Positions 1-5,987 of a stretch of 6,359 bases of DNA are shown here, piece by piece. The notes under the pieces are model-generated. The model had not been told where the DNA came from. It searched no databases and worked only from the letters and a program-made list of their open reading frames with translations. This DNA is from CAZESH01 sp964514665 (GTDB lineage Bacteria > Bacillota > Bacilli > Paenibacillales > KCTC-25726), in NCBI GenBank assembly GCA_964514665.1, contig CAZESH010000258.1, forward strand, positions 1 through 6,359, given 5' to 3'. Position numbers and translations under genes: made by a program. How positions within the stretch are numbered: the stretch's first letter is position 1; every line of letters begins with the position of its first letter.

Positions 1-1300
1 GATGAGGATGTCCTTCCCTCAGCGGCAAACCGTCACTGCCGAAAGAGGCGTATTGAAATTTCAAAACTTCCTGCAGGTCTTGTTCGCTCATATGATGAAC
101 GACGATTGTTTCATCTCCTCCGCCGATTTGAAGCACGTTCAAATAAGCATCTAAAGGACTGCAGTCCATTTTTTGCCCAATTTGATCAAATGACAGCCCC
201 TCATAGGATTTGAGAATATCTATGGCAGAGGAAGCCAAGACGATCCGATCAAACCCGGTTAAGTAAGCAACATTGTCCCATGTGGTTCCGGGTTGACCGA
301 GTTCTTGACTAATGCGCTCGCGGTCGTCCGGATCGTTGATTCTCCTCAGTGCTTCTTCCACACCACCTTGAAGCGCCCAAGGGGGGAGAAGCGAAGTGAT
401 GGTTGTGCTTCCAGCCGTGTACGGATAAGCATCGCAGGACACATCCAAGCCTTGATTTCGGGCTTCCGAAATCACATCGATCGCTTGCTTGAGCTTTCCC
501 CAATTTCGTATTCCGACGGATTTCAGATGGGAAATATGCACGGGCAAACCCGCTTCCCGCCCGATATCAATCATTTCCTTTATGGACGGGATCAATAAAT
601 CCCCTTCTCCGCGAATATGTGTTGCCAGCATTCCGCCATGCCGTGCAACTTCCTTTGCCAATTCAATCAGTTCATGCCTGGTTGAGAAGCATCCCGGCGC
701 ATACATCAAACCCAGCGACATGCCCAATGCCCCCGACTTCATCGCTTCCGCAATAAGGGACTGCATTTGACGAATCTCGTCTTCCGTCCCCTCACGGTCA
801 GTAAAACCCATTACGGCAATGCGCAGGGAACCGTGCGCAATAAGCACGGCTACATTCAAGGCATGCTTCGTTTCAGTGACAGCCCGTACATAATCAGATA
901 CAAGGGAAAAGCCGAAACCGCGTTCTCTCGATTGTTCTTTTGGCTCCCAGTCGCCTAGCACAGGTTCGACATACTTGCGCAGCGCTTCCCGCAAATCCGG
1001 CTGATCAGCGGCAGGCGCAGGCCCCAGACCGCAATTCCCCACAATCGTTGTGGTGATTCCTTGCTGAAGCTTCGGCAATAAAAAAGGATCATGAAGAACA
1101 GCCAAATCGTCATGCGAGTGGACGTCGATAAAACCGGGCGCCACATACAGTCCATCCGCATCAACCGTCTGCTTGGCAGAACGATCAATACGTTCCGCCA
1201 CCTCCACAATTCTGCCGTCTTTGATCCCCATATCCCCTGAAAATGAAGGCGTCCCCAAACCATCAATAATCCGGCCGCCGCGAATTATCATATCCAGCAT
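1..1300 (-). CDS. N-acyl-D-amino-acid deacylase (D-aminoacylase), 3' end outside window
   Basis: This is a zinc amidohydrolase that would remove the acyl group from N-acyl-D-amino acids, giving a free D-amino acid and a carboxylate, probably in the cytoplasm since no signal peptide is seen. The frame is open for 433 codons to the window edge; family members are usually about 480-530 residues, so the C-terminal tail is missing from view. Visible motifs follow the D-aminoacylase order: GFIDVHSHDD (H61, H63), GNCG (C90), THIRGEGD (H228), HISHLK (H255, H258) and FGSDG (D423). In characterised D-aminoacylases such His, Cys and Asp residues bind zinc and catalyse. The ATG at 1300 has GAGGGGTGA just upstream; a GTG one codon earlier is possible. 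It follows ridA by 27 bp and is probably co-transcribed. Whether it prefers neutral, D-Glu or D-Asp substrates cannot be told from sequence alone. Confidence 0.93.
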   Translation of the reverse strand, partial: MLDMIIRGGRIIDGLGTPSFSGDMGIKDGRIVEVAERIDRSAKQTVDADGLYVAPGFIDVHSHDDLAVLHDPFLLPKLQQGITTTIVGNCGLGPAPAADQPDLREALRKYVEPVLGDWEPKEQSRERGFGFSLVSDYVRAVTETKHALNVAVLIAHGSLRIAVMGFTDREGTEDEIRQMQSLIAEAMKSGALGMSLGLMYAPGCFSTRHELIELAKEVARHGGMLATHIRGEGDLLIPSIKEMIDIGREAGLPVHISHLKSVGIRNWGKLKQAIDVISEARNQGLDVSCDAYPYTAGSTTITSLLPPWALQGGVEEALRRINDPDDRERISQELGQPGTTWDNVAYLTGFDRIVLASSAIDILKSYEGLSFDQIGQKMDCSPLDAYLNVLQIGGGDETIVVHHMSEQDLQEVLKFQYASFGSDGLPLREGHPH

Positions 1301-1327
1301 CACTGCTCACCCCTCAAGTCAATTTTT

Positions 1328-1792
1328 TCATGATTTGATTTGAACGATCATTTCAATTTCAACCGGGGTGTCGAATGGCAATTCCGGGGCCGCAATTGCT
1401 GATCTCGCATGCTTTCCCGCCTCCCCGAAAACTTCCTCAAGCAAAGCGGATGCGCCGTTTATCACGTATGGCTGCTCTATAAACCCGGGTGCACTGTTGA
1501 CAAACGCCAACAATTTGACGATCCGCTCTACACGGTCCAAGTCACCGAGGTGAACCTTCAGAACGGACAGGAGATTGATCATCGTTTGTCGCGCAGCAAG
1601 TTGTCCCTGCTCGATCGTAAGGTCCTTTCCCACTTTTCCCGTAAACATCAATTTGCCGTCAATCCGGCAATCGTTTCCAGAAGTGTACACCAAGTTGTCG
1701 ACGGTTACTGCCGGAACATAAATCGCCGCTGGAGCAGGCGGTCGAGGCAGCTCGATATTCAGACTTTTTAAACGTTCCTCGATTTTTCCCAT
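1328..1792 (-). CDS. RidA-family protein (YjgF/YER057c/UK114), long-form subgroup
   Basis: RidA proteins are small cytosolic trimers; canonical members hydrolyse 2-aminoacrylate and related enamines or imines released by PLP enzymes, protecting other PLP enzymes. At 154 residues this is longer than canonical RidA (about 128) and fits the subgroup with the FVNSAPGF...QP..NGAS...GKHARSA pattern (residues 97-132). Aligned by spacing to E. coli RidA, the key residues are kept: Y25, S38 (YTSG), R130 (the substrate-carboxylate arginine, R105 in E. coli), P139 and E145 (VEIE). Activity is therefore plausible, though long-form members are less well characterised. The ATG at 1792 has a strong AAAGGAGG eight bases upstream. 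It lies 15 bp after the end of the broken PLP-enzyme gene and 27 bp before the deacylase gene, which suggests a D-amino-acid operon. Its likely partner enzyme is now a pseudogene. Confidence 0.93.
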   Translation of the reverse strand: MGKIEERLKSLNIELPRPPAPAAIYVPAVTVDNLVYTSGNDCRIDGKLMFTGKVGKDLTIEQGQLAARQTMINLLSVLKVHLGDLDRVERIVKLLAFVNSAPGFIEQPYVINGASALLEEVFGEAGKHARSAIAAPELPFDTPVEIEMIVQIKS

Positions 1793-1800
1793 TTTATTTG

Positions 1801-1809
1801 CCTCCTTTT
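1801..1809 (-). promoter_or_regulatory. Ribosome binding site of ridA, overlapping upstream stop codon
   Basis: The minus strand reads AAAAGGAGG here, ending eight bases before the ridA ATG at 1792. It overlaps the TAA (1808-1810) that ends the D-threonine aldolase-like pseudogene. That tight packing shows the two were neighbours in one operon and were probably translationally linked before the upstream gene broke. Confidence 0.8.
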
Positions 1810-2542
1810 AATAGTTGCGTCCGCGCGCATCGACTTTAATCGATTCGGTTACTTTTCCTTTTCGAACCCCGTTTATGAAATCATACAGATTGGGTATCAC
1901 ACAGGAATGGTTCGGAATTATTTCCAACCGGTCTCCAACCTTTAAAGAAACTTCTTCGGGGTCAAATTCAATAAACCCGTGTTCCTCGTTAAGTGCTGAA
2001 ATACTGACTCCCTGCAAACCGACGACATAACCATAACCTTCCCTATGAGCAGCTTTGTCGCTGGTTAGCGTTTTGCTCCCCGCATCGATCGCAGCCCTGC
2101 CGGGAAGCGGTTTGCTGACCACGGTCGCAATCACCCGCAGAGCGCAGTTTTCTTCATTTGCCAGGAGGGAAGCCGGAGTGGAGCCCGAACTGATCAATTG
2201 CATCGAAATGCCTATCTCATTCATTCGATTCACCGTGTTTTGCATGACTTTCGATTCGTATTGTACCGCCTCAACAAAGTCCTTTTCACTTCGGTTTTTA
2301 TAGATGGTGCCGAAATACCCATAATTCCGATTATATTCAACCCCGGCAATTCTATAATCATCTTGGCAAAATCAACAATGTCATTCCCGGGTTGTCTTCC
2401 AGTTCGGTGCAATCCCCCGTCTATTGGGGTCTATGCCGGATGCCCTTTGCACGCAGCCGAGAAGCCATGCGGGATATGATATATTGGCTTCGGCGATATC
2501 AAAATCAACGATCACGGCAGGAGTAGTCAATTCATTATACAA
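1808..2542 (-). pseudogene. Broken D-threonine aldolase / D-serine dehydratase-like gene (fold-type III PLP enzyme)
   Basis: Intact members have an alanine-racemase-type PLP barrel followed by a zinc-binding D-serine-dehydratase-like domain, and act on D-threonine, D-serine or similar amino acids. Here the gene is in pieces across three frames. It starts at TTG 2542 with ELTTPAVIVDFD, the usual family N-terminus. GATAT is tandemly duplicated at 2473-2482, shifting frame; removing one copy restores AEANISRMASRL. After RAKGIRHRP (to about 2426) the expected PLP-lysine segment (RPHxKTHK) and roughly 100-130 residues are missing; sequence resumes near 2424 with IDGGLHRTG, normally after that lysine. 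At about 2318 one base is lost after GLNIIGIMG, and the frame resumes with YFGTIYKNRSEKDF. The rest is open to TAA 1808, with SSGSTPAS and the zinc-site NHSC (His 1907-1909, Cys 1901-1903). About 242 codons remain of about 370. The loss of the PLP lysine makes activity very unlikely, although the downstream 145-codon frame could still be translated. Confidence 0.85.
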
Positions 2543-2551
2543 AAGCTTACA

Positions 2552-2556
2552 CCTCC
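2552..2556 (-). promoter_or_regulatory. Ribosome binding site setting the TTG start of the PLP-enzyme pseudogene
   Basis: The minus strand reads GGAGG here, nine bases before TTG at 2542. The nearby ATG (2535-2533) is out of frame with the ELTTPAVIVDFD family start, so TTG is the supported start. The site looks intact, so ribosomes may still load on the broken message. Confidence 0.65.
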
Positions 2557-2595
2557 ATCTTATTTTTTTTGTTCACAAGCGATGGGACCGTATTC

Positions 2596-2617
2596 AAAAA
2601 AACTGAAACTTCTCAGT
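2596..2617 (-). terminator. Weak candidate intrinsic terminator after the isomerase gene
   Basis: On the minus strand ACTGAGAAGTTTCAGT can fold into a 5-6 bp stem with a 4-6 base loop, followed directly by seven T residues. It begins 18 bases after the TAA of the TIM-barrel gene. The stem is short and not GC-rich, and an alternative pairing with an upstream ACTGAA (around 2627) is possible, so termination may be partial. Partial read-through would let the ridA-deacylase part share the upstream transcript. Confidence 0.4.
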
Positions 2618-2634
2618 GCCGTGCTTCAGTGCGC

Positions 2635-3510
2635 TTATTTGTACCTTTTCAAAAATTCAACCGCTTTTCGGATATCGATTTCCGGTTGGGTTCCAACTTC
2701 CCGTTCGATGGTCAAGTATCCGGTGTAACCCATTTCTTGGAGGGCTTTGAAATAAAGATCGAAATCGACTTTTCCTTCACCTAGCGGAACTTCCTTGAAC
2801 AATTCCCCGGATGTGACCATCTGTGCGATTTTCTCATGGTCCATCGGCTCGTATCCCGGAGCGCCATATACCATGCGCGGGTCCACTTCTTTATATCTGA
2901 TGCCGTCTTTCACATGGGTATGAACAACATAATCTTTCAACAATCGAACGCCTTCAACCGGGTCATCGCCGGTAACCATCACCATATTGGCCGGATCGAA
3001 ATTGACGGATACGCCGTTGGTGCTTAATGTATCGAGAAAAGATTTCAAATGCGCAGCCGGCTCCGGTCCCGTCTCAATAGCGAAATATGCGTCCATGCTT
3101 TTGGCGTATTGTCCTAATTCTTCGCAAGCCTCATGCATCGTTTCAAACAATTCGCCTTGATGCTCTTTAGGCGTAATTCCGATATGAGTGGTGACAATAT
3201 CTGTTCCGAGATCTTTGGCTAGATCGATAATTCTCTTAGATTTGTCGATCTTCCAGCGGTTCTCCTCGCGTACTTGAAATCCGTGCCCGCCCAGGTCGCC
3301 GACCAGCGCCGAAATTTCCAAACCCAGGGAGCCGATGTATGCTTTCAATTCCTTGCGTGCTGCGGAAGATAGATGATCCGGATCCATTTCTCCTTTTACA
3401 GCGTATATTTGCACACCGTCTACTCCGAGTTCCTTCGCTTTTTTCAAACCTTCACGAACACCGATCCCAAAACTGTCCACTATGATACCGATTTTGTTGG
3501 TAAGCTTCAT
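2635..3510 (-). CDS. Sugar phosphate isomerase/epimerase-like TIM-barrel protein
   Basis: This 291-residue protein belongs to the xylose-isomerase-like TIM-barrel superfamily (AP endonuclease 2 fold), whose members isomerise or epimerise sugars, inositols or keto-sugars in the cytoplasm using a divalent metal. Barrel-strand motifs with likely metal or catalytic residues are visible: TTHIG (H109), AIETGPE (E145), NFDPANM (D172), VVHTHVKD (H197, H199, D202), VPLGEGKVDF (240s) and TIERE (E269). The family is broad and the exact substrate is not readable. The chosen ATG (3510) has AAAGGGG seven bases upstream; an in-frame ATG at 3528 would add six residues but lacks a binding site and would itself contain the Shine-Dalgarno sequence. 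It follows the remnant of a sugar ABC permease, the usual place for such enzymes in carbohydrate-uptake operons, and it appears intact although genes on both sides are broken. Confidence 0.9.
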   Translation of the reverse strand: MKLTNKIGIIVDSFGIGVREGLKKAKELGVDGVQIYAVKGEMDPDHLSSAARKELKAYIGSLGLEISALVGDLGGHGFQVREENRWKIDKSKRIIDLAKDLGTDIVTTHIGITPKEHQGELFETMHEACEELGQYAKSMDAYFAIETGPEPAAHLKSFLDTLSTNGVSVNFDPANMVMVTGDDPVEGVRLLKDYVVHTHVKDGIRYKEVDPRMVYGAPGYEPMDHEKIAQMVTSGELFKEVPLGEGKVDFDLYFKALQEMGYTGYLTIEREVGTQPEIDIRKAVEFLKRYK

Positions 3511-3517
3511 TGCAATT

Positions 3518-3524
3518 CCCCTTT
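3518..3524 (-). promoter_or_regulatory. Ribosome binding site deciding the isomerase start
   Basis: AAAGGGG on the minus strand, seven bases before ATG 3510. It lies downstream of the alternative ATG at 3528, so it supports the shorter 291-residue protein. Confidence 0.7.
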
Positions 3525-3558
3525 GCATAATAGTCTATTAATCACTCTATCCTACATA

Positions 3559-3596
3559 GTACATATCCACCGGCGATTCAGCCAGTGGATATGTAC
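3559..3596. repeat. 12-bp perfect inverted repeat (stem-loop) between permease remnant and isomerase gene
   Basis: GTACATATCCAC (3559-3570) is perfectly complementary to GTGGATATGTAC (3585-3596). Inside, GGC and GCC can add three more pairs beyond one C/A mismatch, leaving a six-base loop. It starts 25 bp after the permease stop codon and ends about 50 bp before the isomerase start. Neither side has a strong T-run, so a classic terminator is not favoured. An intercistronic mRNA-stabilising or processing hairpin, or a protein-binding palindrome, both fit. Confidence 0.75.
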
Positions 3597-3620
3597 GATT
3601 TTGAATATGAATAAACTTGT

Positions 3621-3757
3621 TTAGCCTTTAACCGCCCCGGGCACCATTCCCTTCATAATCTGTTAGATACTTCATCTCTTCGTCGACCGTACCGGGAAAC
3701 TGAGATAATGGTATTCACAGAGTAAGTGTTTTCATAATGAAGTTGAGGTTTCTTTAA
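3621..3757 (-). pseudogene. C-terminal remnant of a carbohydrate ABC transporter permease (MalG type)
   Basis: Sugar-uptake permeases of the MalG/UgpE class end with an extracytoplasmic 'LSQF' segment, a last membrane helix and a short QRYFVKGxxxGAVKG-like tail. Pieces of this order survive in different frames: LKKPQLHYENTYSVNT (3757-3710), IPLSQFPGTVDEEMKYLT (3714-3661, shifted frame), then QIMKGMVPGAVKG and TAA (3662-3621). The last transmembrane helix, about 20 residues that should sit between MKYLT and QIMKG, is missing. The rest of the gene, and the partner permease and binding protein such systems have, are absent, so the transporter cannot work. Identification rests on the tail and the LSQF motif, with no homology search. 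Confidence 0.62.
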
Positions 3758-3890
3758 CGACCTCTATTCGAGGTGGTAAAAAACAATAGGTAACTTCATC
3801 AGTTTTGTTTACATAAGGAGAGGTTTGGGTCCAGCGGGGATTTAAGAGTGCCTGAATAATTACGAATTTGATATCAATTAGTGGATACAT
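3732..3890 (-). CDS. Unidentified 52-codon ORF or coding remnant
   Basis: An ATG-to-TGA frame runs for 52 codons with pieces such as ALLNPRWTQTSPYVNKTDEV and FLPPRIEVVKE, which look protein-like (Trp, Pro and charged residues in an otherwise AT-rich gap). No convincing ribosome binding site precedes the ATG, and the 3' part overlaps a frame of the permease remnant. I do not recognise the family. It may be a fragment of another lost gene joined to the permease scrap by deletion, or a chance ORF. Confidence 0.2.
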   Translation of the reverse strand: MYPLIDIKFVIIQALLNPRWTQTSPYVNKTDEVTYCFLPPRIEVVKETSTSL

Positions 3891-3985
3891 TCTTCAAAAT
3901 TTTTGAAAAAAATAGATTGATGTTAAATTAATTATTCAACACCCACTGTGCATTCGGTCATTTCCTCTACTGCCTTCGAAATATG

Positions 3986-4855
3986 TTAATACAATTTATC
4001 TGCAACAGCCTCTGCTGTATTCTTAATCGAGAGATTTGCTGAGTCTTTATTTAACAAATACACCAAGGAACTTAGAATATCCAGCATGTGAATATGGGTA
4101 ATCTTCGTGGAAAGTGCCCCTCCCTGATTCGGCATTTCCTTTGATGGAACCAATAGAACGCAATCAGCATGTTTCGTGATGGGTGATCGTGCGTGACTGG
4201 TCAAACAGATAACTGAAGCCCCGTTTTTTTGGGCTTGTCTTATTGGGTCCACCAAATCTCTTGTGCTTCCCGAAGTGGAAATCCCCAATACGACATCTCC
4301 CTTACTCACCAGCGAGGCAGACATCGAAATAATGTGCGCATCTCGCTGAGCTTCCACATTCTGACCGAGTCTCATAAATCTATAATGGGCGTCGAGCGCC
4401 GTTATACCGGAGGAACCAACACCATATATATATAACTTTCTGCTGTTCTTAATGGCAAGCGCCGCTTTTTTCAATTCGTCGGTTCGTATCAAATCCAGGG
4501 TGTTTTGGAGCAATCTTGCGTTGTTCATGGTAATCTTCTGGGCAATGGCTTCAACCGAGTCGGATTCTTCTATTTGCCCTTCAATGACGTCAGGTAAATT
4601 TACGATATCCTGAGCAATGGCAAGCTTAAAATCATGATAGCCCCGGTACCCAAGCTTACGGCAGAAACGAATAACGGAAGTTTCTCCAACCCTCGCTTTT
4701 TCCGATAGATCGGTTACGGTTAAATATATCGCTTCTTCAGGATTATTCACCACCGCATCGGCCACCTTCTTCTCCGCTTTTGTCAAGGAGTTGTAAATGC
4801 TGGTTATGAGAAGCAGCGTATTGGAGTTATTGCTCGTTTTTCTCGTTTGTTTCAT
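3986..4855 (-). CDS. RpiR-family transcriptional regulator (HTH plus SIS domain)
   Basis: RpiR/MurR-type regulators bind operator DNA through an N-terminal helix-turn-helix and sense phosphosugars through a C-terminal SIS domain. In this 289-residue protein the HTH region is about residues 20-80, with the family core TVTDLSEKARVGETSVIRF and CRKLGYRGYHDFK. The SIS domain spans about 130-265, with YGVGSSG (144-150), GISTSGSTRD (191-200) and LTSHARSP (218-225), the usual phosphosugar-contacting segments. Length is normal and the ending AEAVADKLY is typical. ATG 4855 is preferred because GAGGTG lies about five bases upstream; a GTG two codons earlier is too close to that site. It follows nanE by 14 bp, so the two are almost certainly co-transcribed. 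An amino-sugar phosphate such as ManNAc-6-P or GlcNAc-6-P is the likely effector, as in NanR-type RpiR proteins of Gram-positive bacteria; this is inference from context. Confidence 0.93.
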   Translation of the reverse strand: MKQTRKTSNNSNTLLLITSIYNSLTKAEKKVADAVVNNPEEAIYLTVTDLSEKARVGETSVIRFCRKLGYRGYHDFKLAIAQDIVNLPDVIEGQIEESDSVEAIAQKITMNNARLLQNTLDLIRTDELKKAALAIKNSRKLYIYGVGSSGITALDAHYRFMRLGQNVEAQRDAHIISMSASLVSKGDVVLGISTSGSTRDLVDPIRQAQKNGASVICLTSHARSPITKHADCVLLVPSKEMPNQGGALSTKITHIHMLDILSSLVYLLNKDSANLSIKNTAEAVADKLY

Positions 4856-4869
4856 AAACACACCTCACA

Positions 4870-5598
4870 CTAAGATTTAAACTCTATGTTCTCATTATAA
4901 ATTTTGGAAATAGATTGGACAAATCGTCTTGTAATTTCTTGCGGCCGTGTGATAGCTGTGCCTACAACCACTGCAAAAGCTCCTGCTGCCATGCATGCCG
5001 AGCATTCCTCAACCGTCCATATCCTTCCTTCAGCCAATACGGGAATGACATTCAGGTCAGCCAACTTCTTGACCAGCTCTATGTCCGGCTTTTCAATTTG
5101 CGGACTGTAGGGCGTATAGCCGGATAATGTCGTAGACAAAATGTCAACGCCAAGTCGAATCGCGTTCTTCCCTTCTTCAAAAGAGGAGATATCAGCAACT
5201 ATCAGTGTCTCTGGATGCTTTTTTCGAATTGCCGAAATGAAATGCTCCAACGTTTCCCCGCCTGGTCGCGACTGTGCTGTTGCGTCTATTGCAACGATAT
5301 CGGCCCCGGCTTCAACCACTTGAGTTACTTCTTCTATTGTCGGTGTGATGTATACGGGGGATTCGGAATAATGCTTTTTATACAGTCCAATTAAAGGCAA
5401 GTGACATTTTTTCTTGATACTTTGAATATCTCTTGGCGAATTTGCTCGAATACCCACCGCCCCTCCTTGTTGTGCCGCATAAGCCATCGCTGCCATCATA
5501 TTGGAGCCATATAGCGGCTCTTCCTCAAGAGCTTGACAAGATACAATCAATCCGCCTTTTATTTTATTTAATATTGGATGTCCAATCAATTTTTTCAC
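4870..5598 (-). CDS. nanE: N-acetylmannosamine-6-phosphate 2-epimerase
   Basis: NanE converts ManNAc-6-phosphate to GlcNAc-6-phosphate, the step that feeds sialic acid and N-acetylmannosamine into amino-sugar catabolism through NagA and NagB. It is a cytoplasmic (beta/alpha)8 barrel; 242 residues is close to the family norm of about 220-240. Hallmarks in order: GGLIVSCQALEEEPL (Q22), GGAVGIRANS (R51), PLIGLYKKHY (K74, matching the catalytic lysine of clostridial NanE), YITPT, ADIVAIDATAQSRP, VADISSFEEG, STTLSGYTPYS, PVLAEGR (E190, the second catalytic residue) and GAFAVVVGTAITRP. The start is uncertain: GTG 5598 has only a distant AGAGGA, while TTG 5589, three codons later, has GGGTGA five bases upstream and may be the true start. 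It is the first intact gene of the unit and runs straight into rpiR. No nanA, nanK, nagA or nagB is in view. Confidence 0.95.
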   Translation of the reverse strand: MKKLIGHPILNKIKGGLIVSCQALEEEPLYGSNMMAAMAYAAQQGGAVGIRANSPRDIQSIKKKCHLPLIGLYKKHYSESPVYITPTIEEVTQVVEAGADIVAIDATAQSRPGGETLEHFISAIRKKHPETLIVADISSFEEGKNAIRLGVDILSTTLSGYTPYSPQIEKPDIELVKKLADLNVIPVLAEGRIWTVEECSACMAAGAFAVVVGTAITRPQEITRRFVQSISKIYNENIEFKS

Positions 5599-5729
5599 CC
5601 GTTTCAGATTTCTAATGTTCCTCTAATATTTTTGTCTATCCGAAGTTTTTTGCTAGGTTCTTCTCTTTCACCTAATTTTTTTGTAGCCAATTACATCGTT
5701 ATCCAATGATCTCTTTAAAATGTTTCTCC

Positions 5730-5772
5730 ACCAAAATTATAATACCTTCTTACAACCGTACATAATTTTGGT
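5730..5772. repeat. 11-bp perfect inverted repeat upstream of nanE, possible operator
   Basis: ACCAAAATTAT (5730-5740) is the exact reverse complement of ATAATTTTGGT (5762-5772), with arms 32 bp apart start to start, about three helical turns. It lies 132-174 bp before the nanE start and overlaps a TATAAT (5736-5741, minus strand). The position and symmetry suit binding by the dimeric or tetrameric RpiR regulator encoded in the same unit. The upper arm also falls in a coding-like remnant, so chance symmetry in AT-rich DNA is possible. Confidence 0.4.
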
Positions 5773-5878
5773 AAAATCCATCCTCAAAGAATTCAATTGT
5801 ACCCTCAAGCATTCTTCCTTCGGTTACAGCAATTTAAATTCCTGTAACTTCACCTCGAAATTTATTTGCTATCTGCAC
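5750..5878 (-). pseudogene. Unidentified gene remnant (C-terminal fragment)
   Basis: In one frame the minus strand reads IANKFRGEVTGI, an in-frame TAA (5834-5836), then IAVTEGRMLEGTIEFF and EDGFYQNYVRL, ending at TAA 5750-5752. Apart from the single internal stop, which could be a GAA-to-TAA change, the composition is protein-like, and it lies directly between the IS3 end and nanE. I do not recognise the family. It could be the C-terminal end of a gene that preceded nanE and was cut away when the IS arrived, or chance. Confidence 0.3.
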
Positions 5879-5987
5879 TTATAAACCGCTACGAAGAAAA
5901 TGAAACCTTGAAAGGCATAAGCTAGTCTTCCAGCCGCCCTTTACCATGAAGTCTGTATGTGATGCCGAGAAGCCTCAAACGCCTCTT

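Larger units (their letters stand above)
3511..3985. other. Gene-poor gap with decayed sequence between rpiR and the isomerase gene
   Basis: This 475-bp stretch holds the permease remnant, the short unidentified ORF and the stem-loop described separately. The part nearest rpiR (about 3890-3985) is AT-rich. It shows no GC-rich hairpin with a T-run, so no clear terminator for the nanE-rpiR unit, and no promoter with good -35 and -10 boxes. In related operons a binding protein and two permeases would typically sit here; their near-complete absence suggests a deletion. Confidence 0.6.

Noticed and set aside
293..958. Several plus-strand open frames of 60-100 codons across the deacylase gene
   Set aside because: They are antisense to a clearly coding frame, lack family motifs, and have no supporting ribosome binding sites that I could see.
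955..1266. A 103-codon open frame on the minus strand
   Set aside because: It lies wholly within the deacylase gene in another frame; only the deacylase frame shows family motifs (HSHDD, GNCG, HISHLK, GSDG).
1409..1771. A 120-codon plus-strand frame opposite ridA
   Set aside because: It is antisense to a well-conserved RidA sequence and its translation resembles no family I know.
3893..3907. TTCAAAA-T-TTTTGAA palindrome
   Set aside because: Seven-base AT-only arms in an AT-rich gap are easily due to chance, and it lacks the GC stem needed for a terminator.
3935..3985. In-frame continuation after the rpiR stop (HISKAVEEMTECTVGVE then stop)
   Set aside because: RpiR proteins normally end with a sequence like AEAVADKLY, so the stop at 3986 is the natural one; the short extension is probably chance.
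5736..5741. TATAAT as a nanE promoter -10 box
   Set aside because: No acceptable -35 hexamer is found at 16-18 bp and there is no extended -10 TG, so I mention it only as a possibility.
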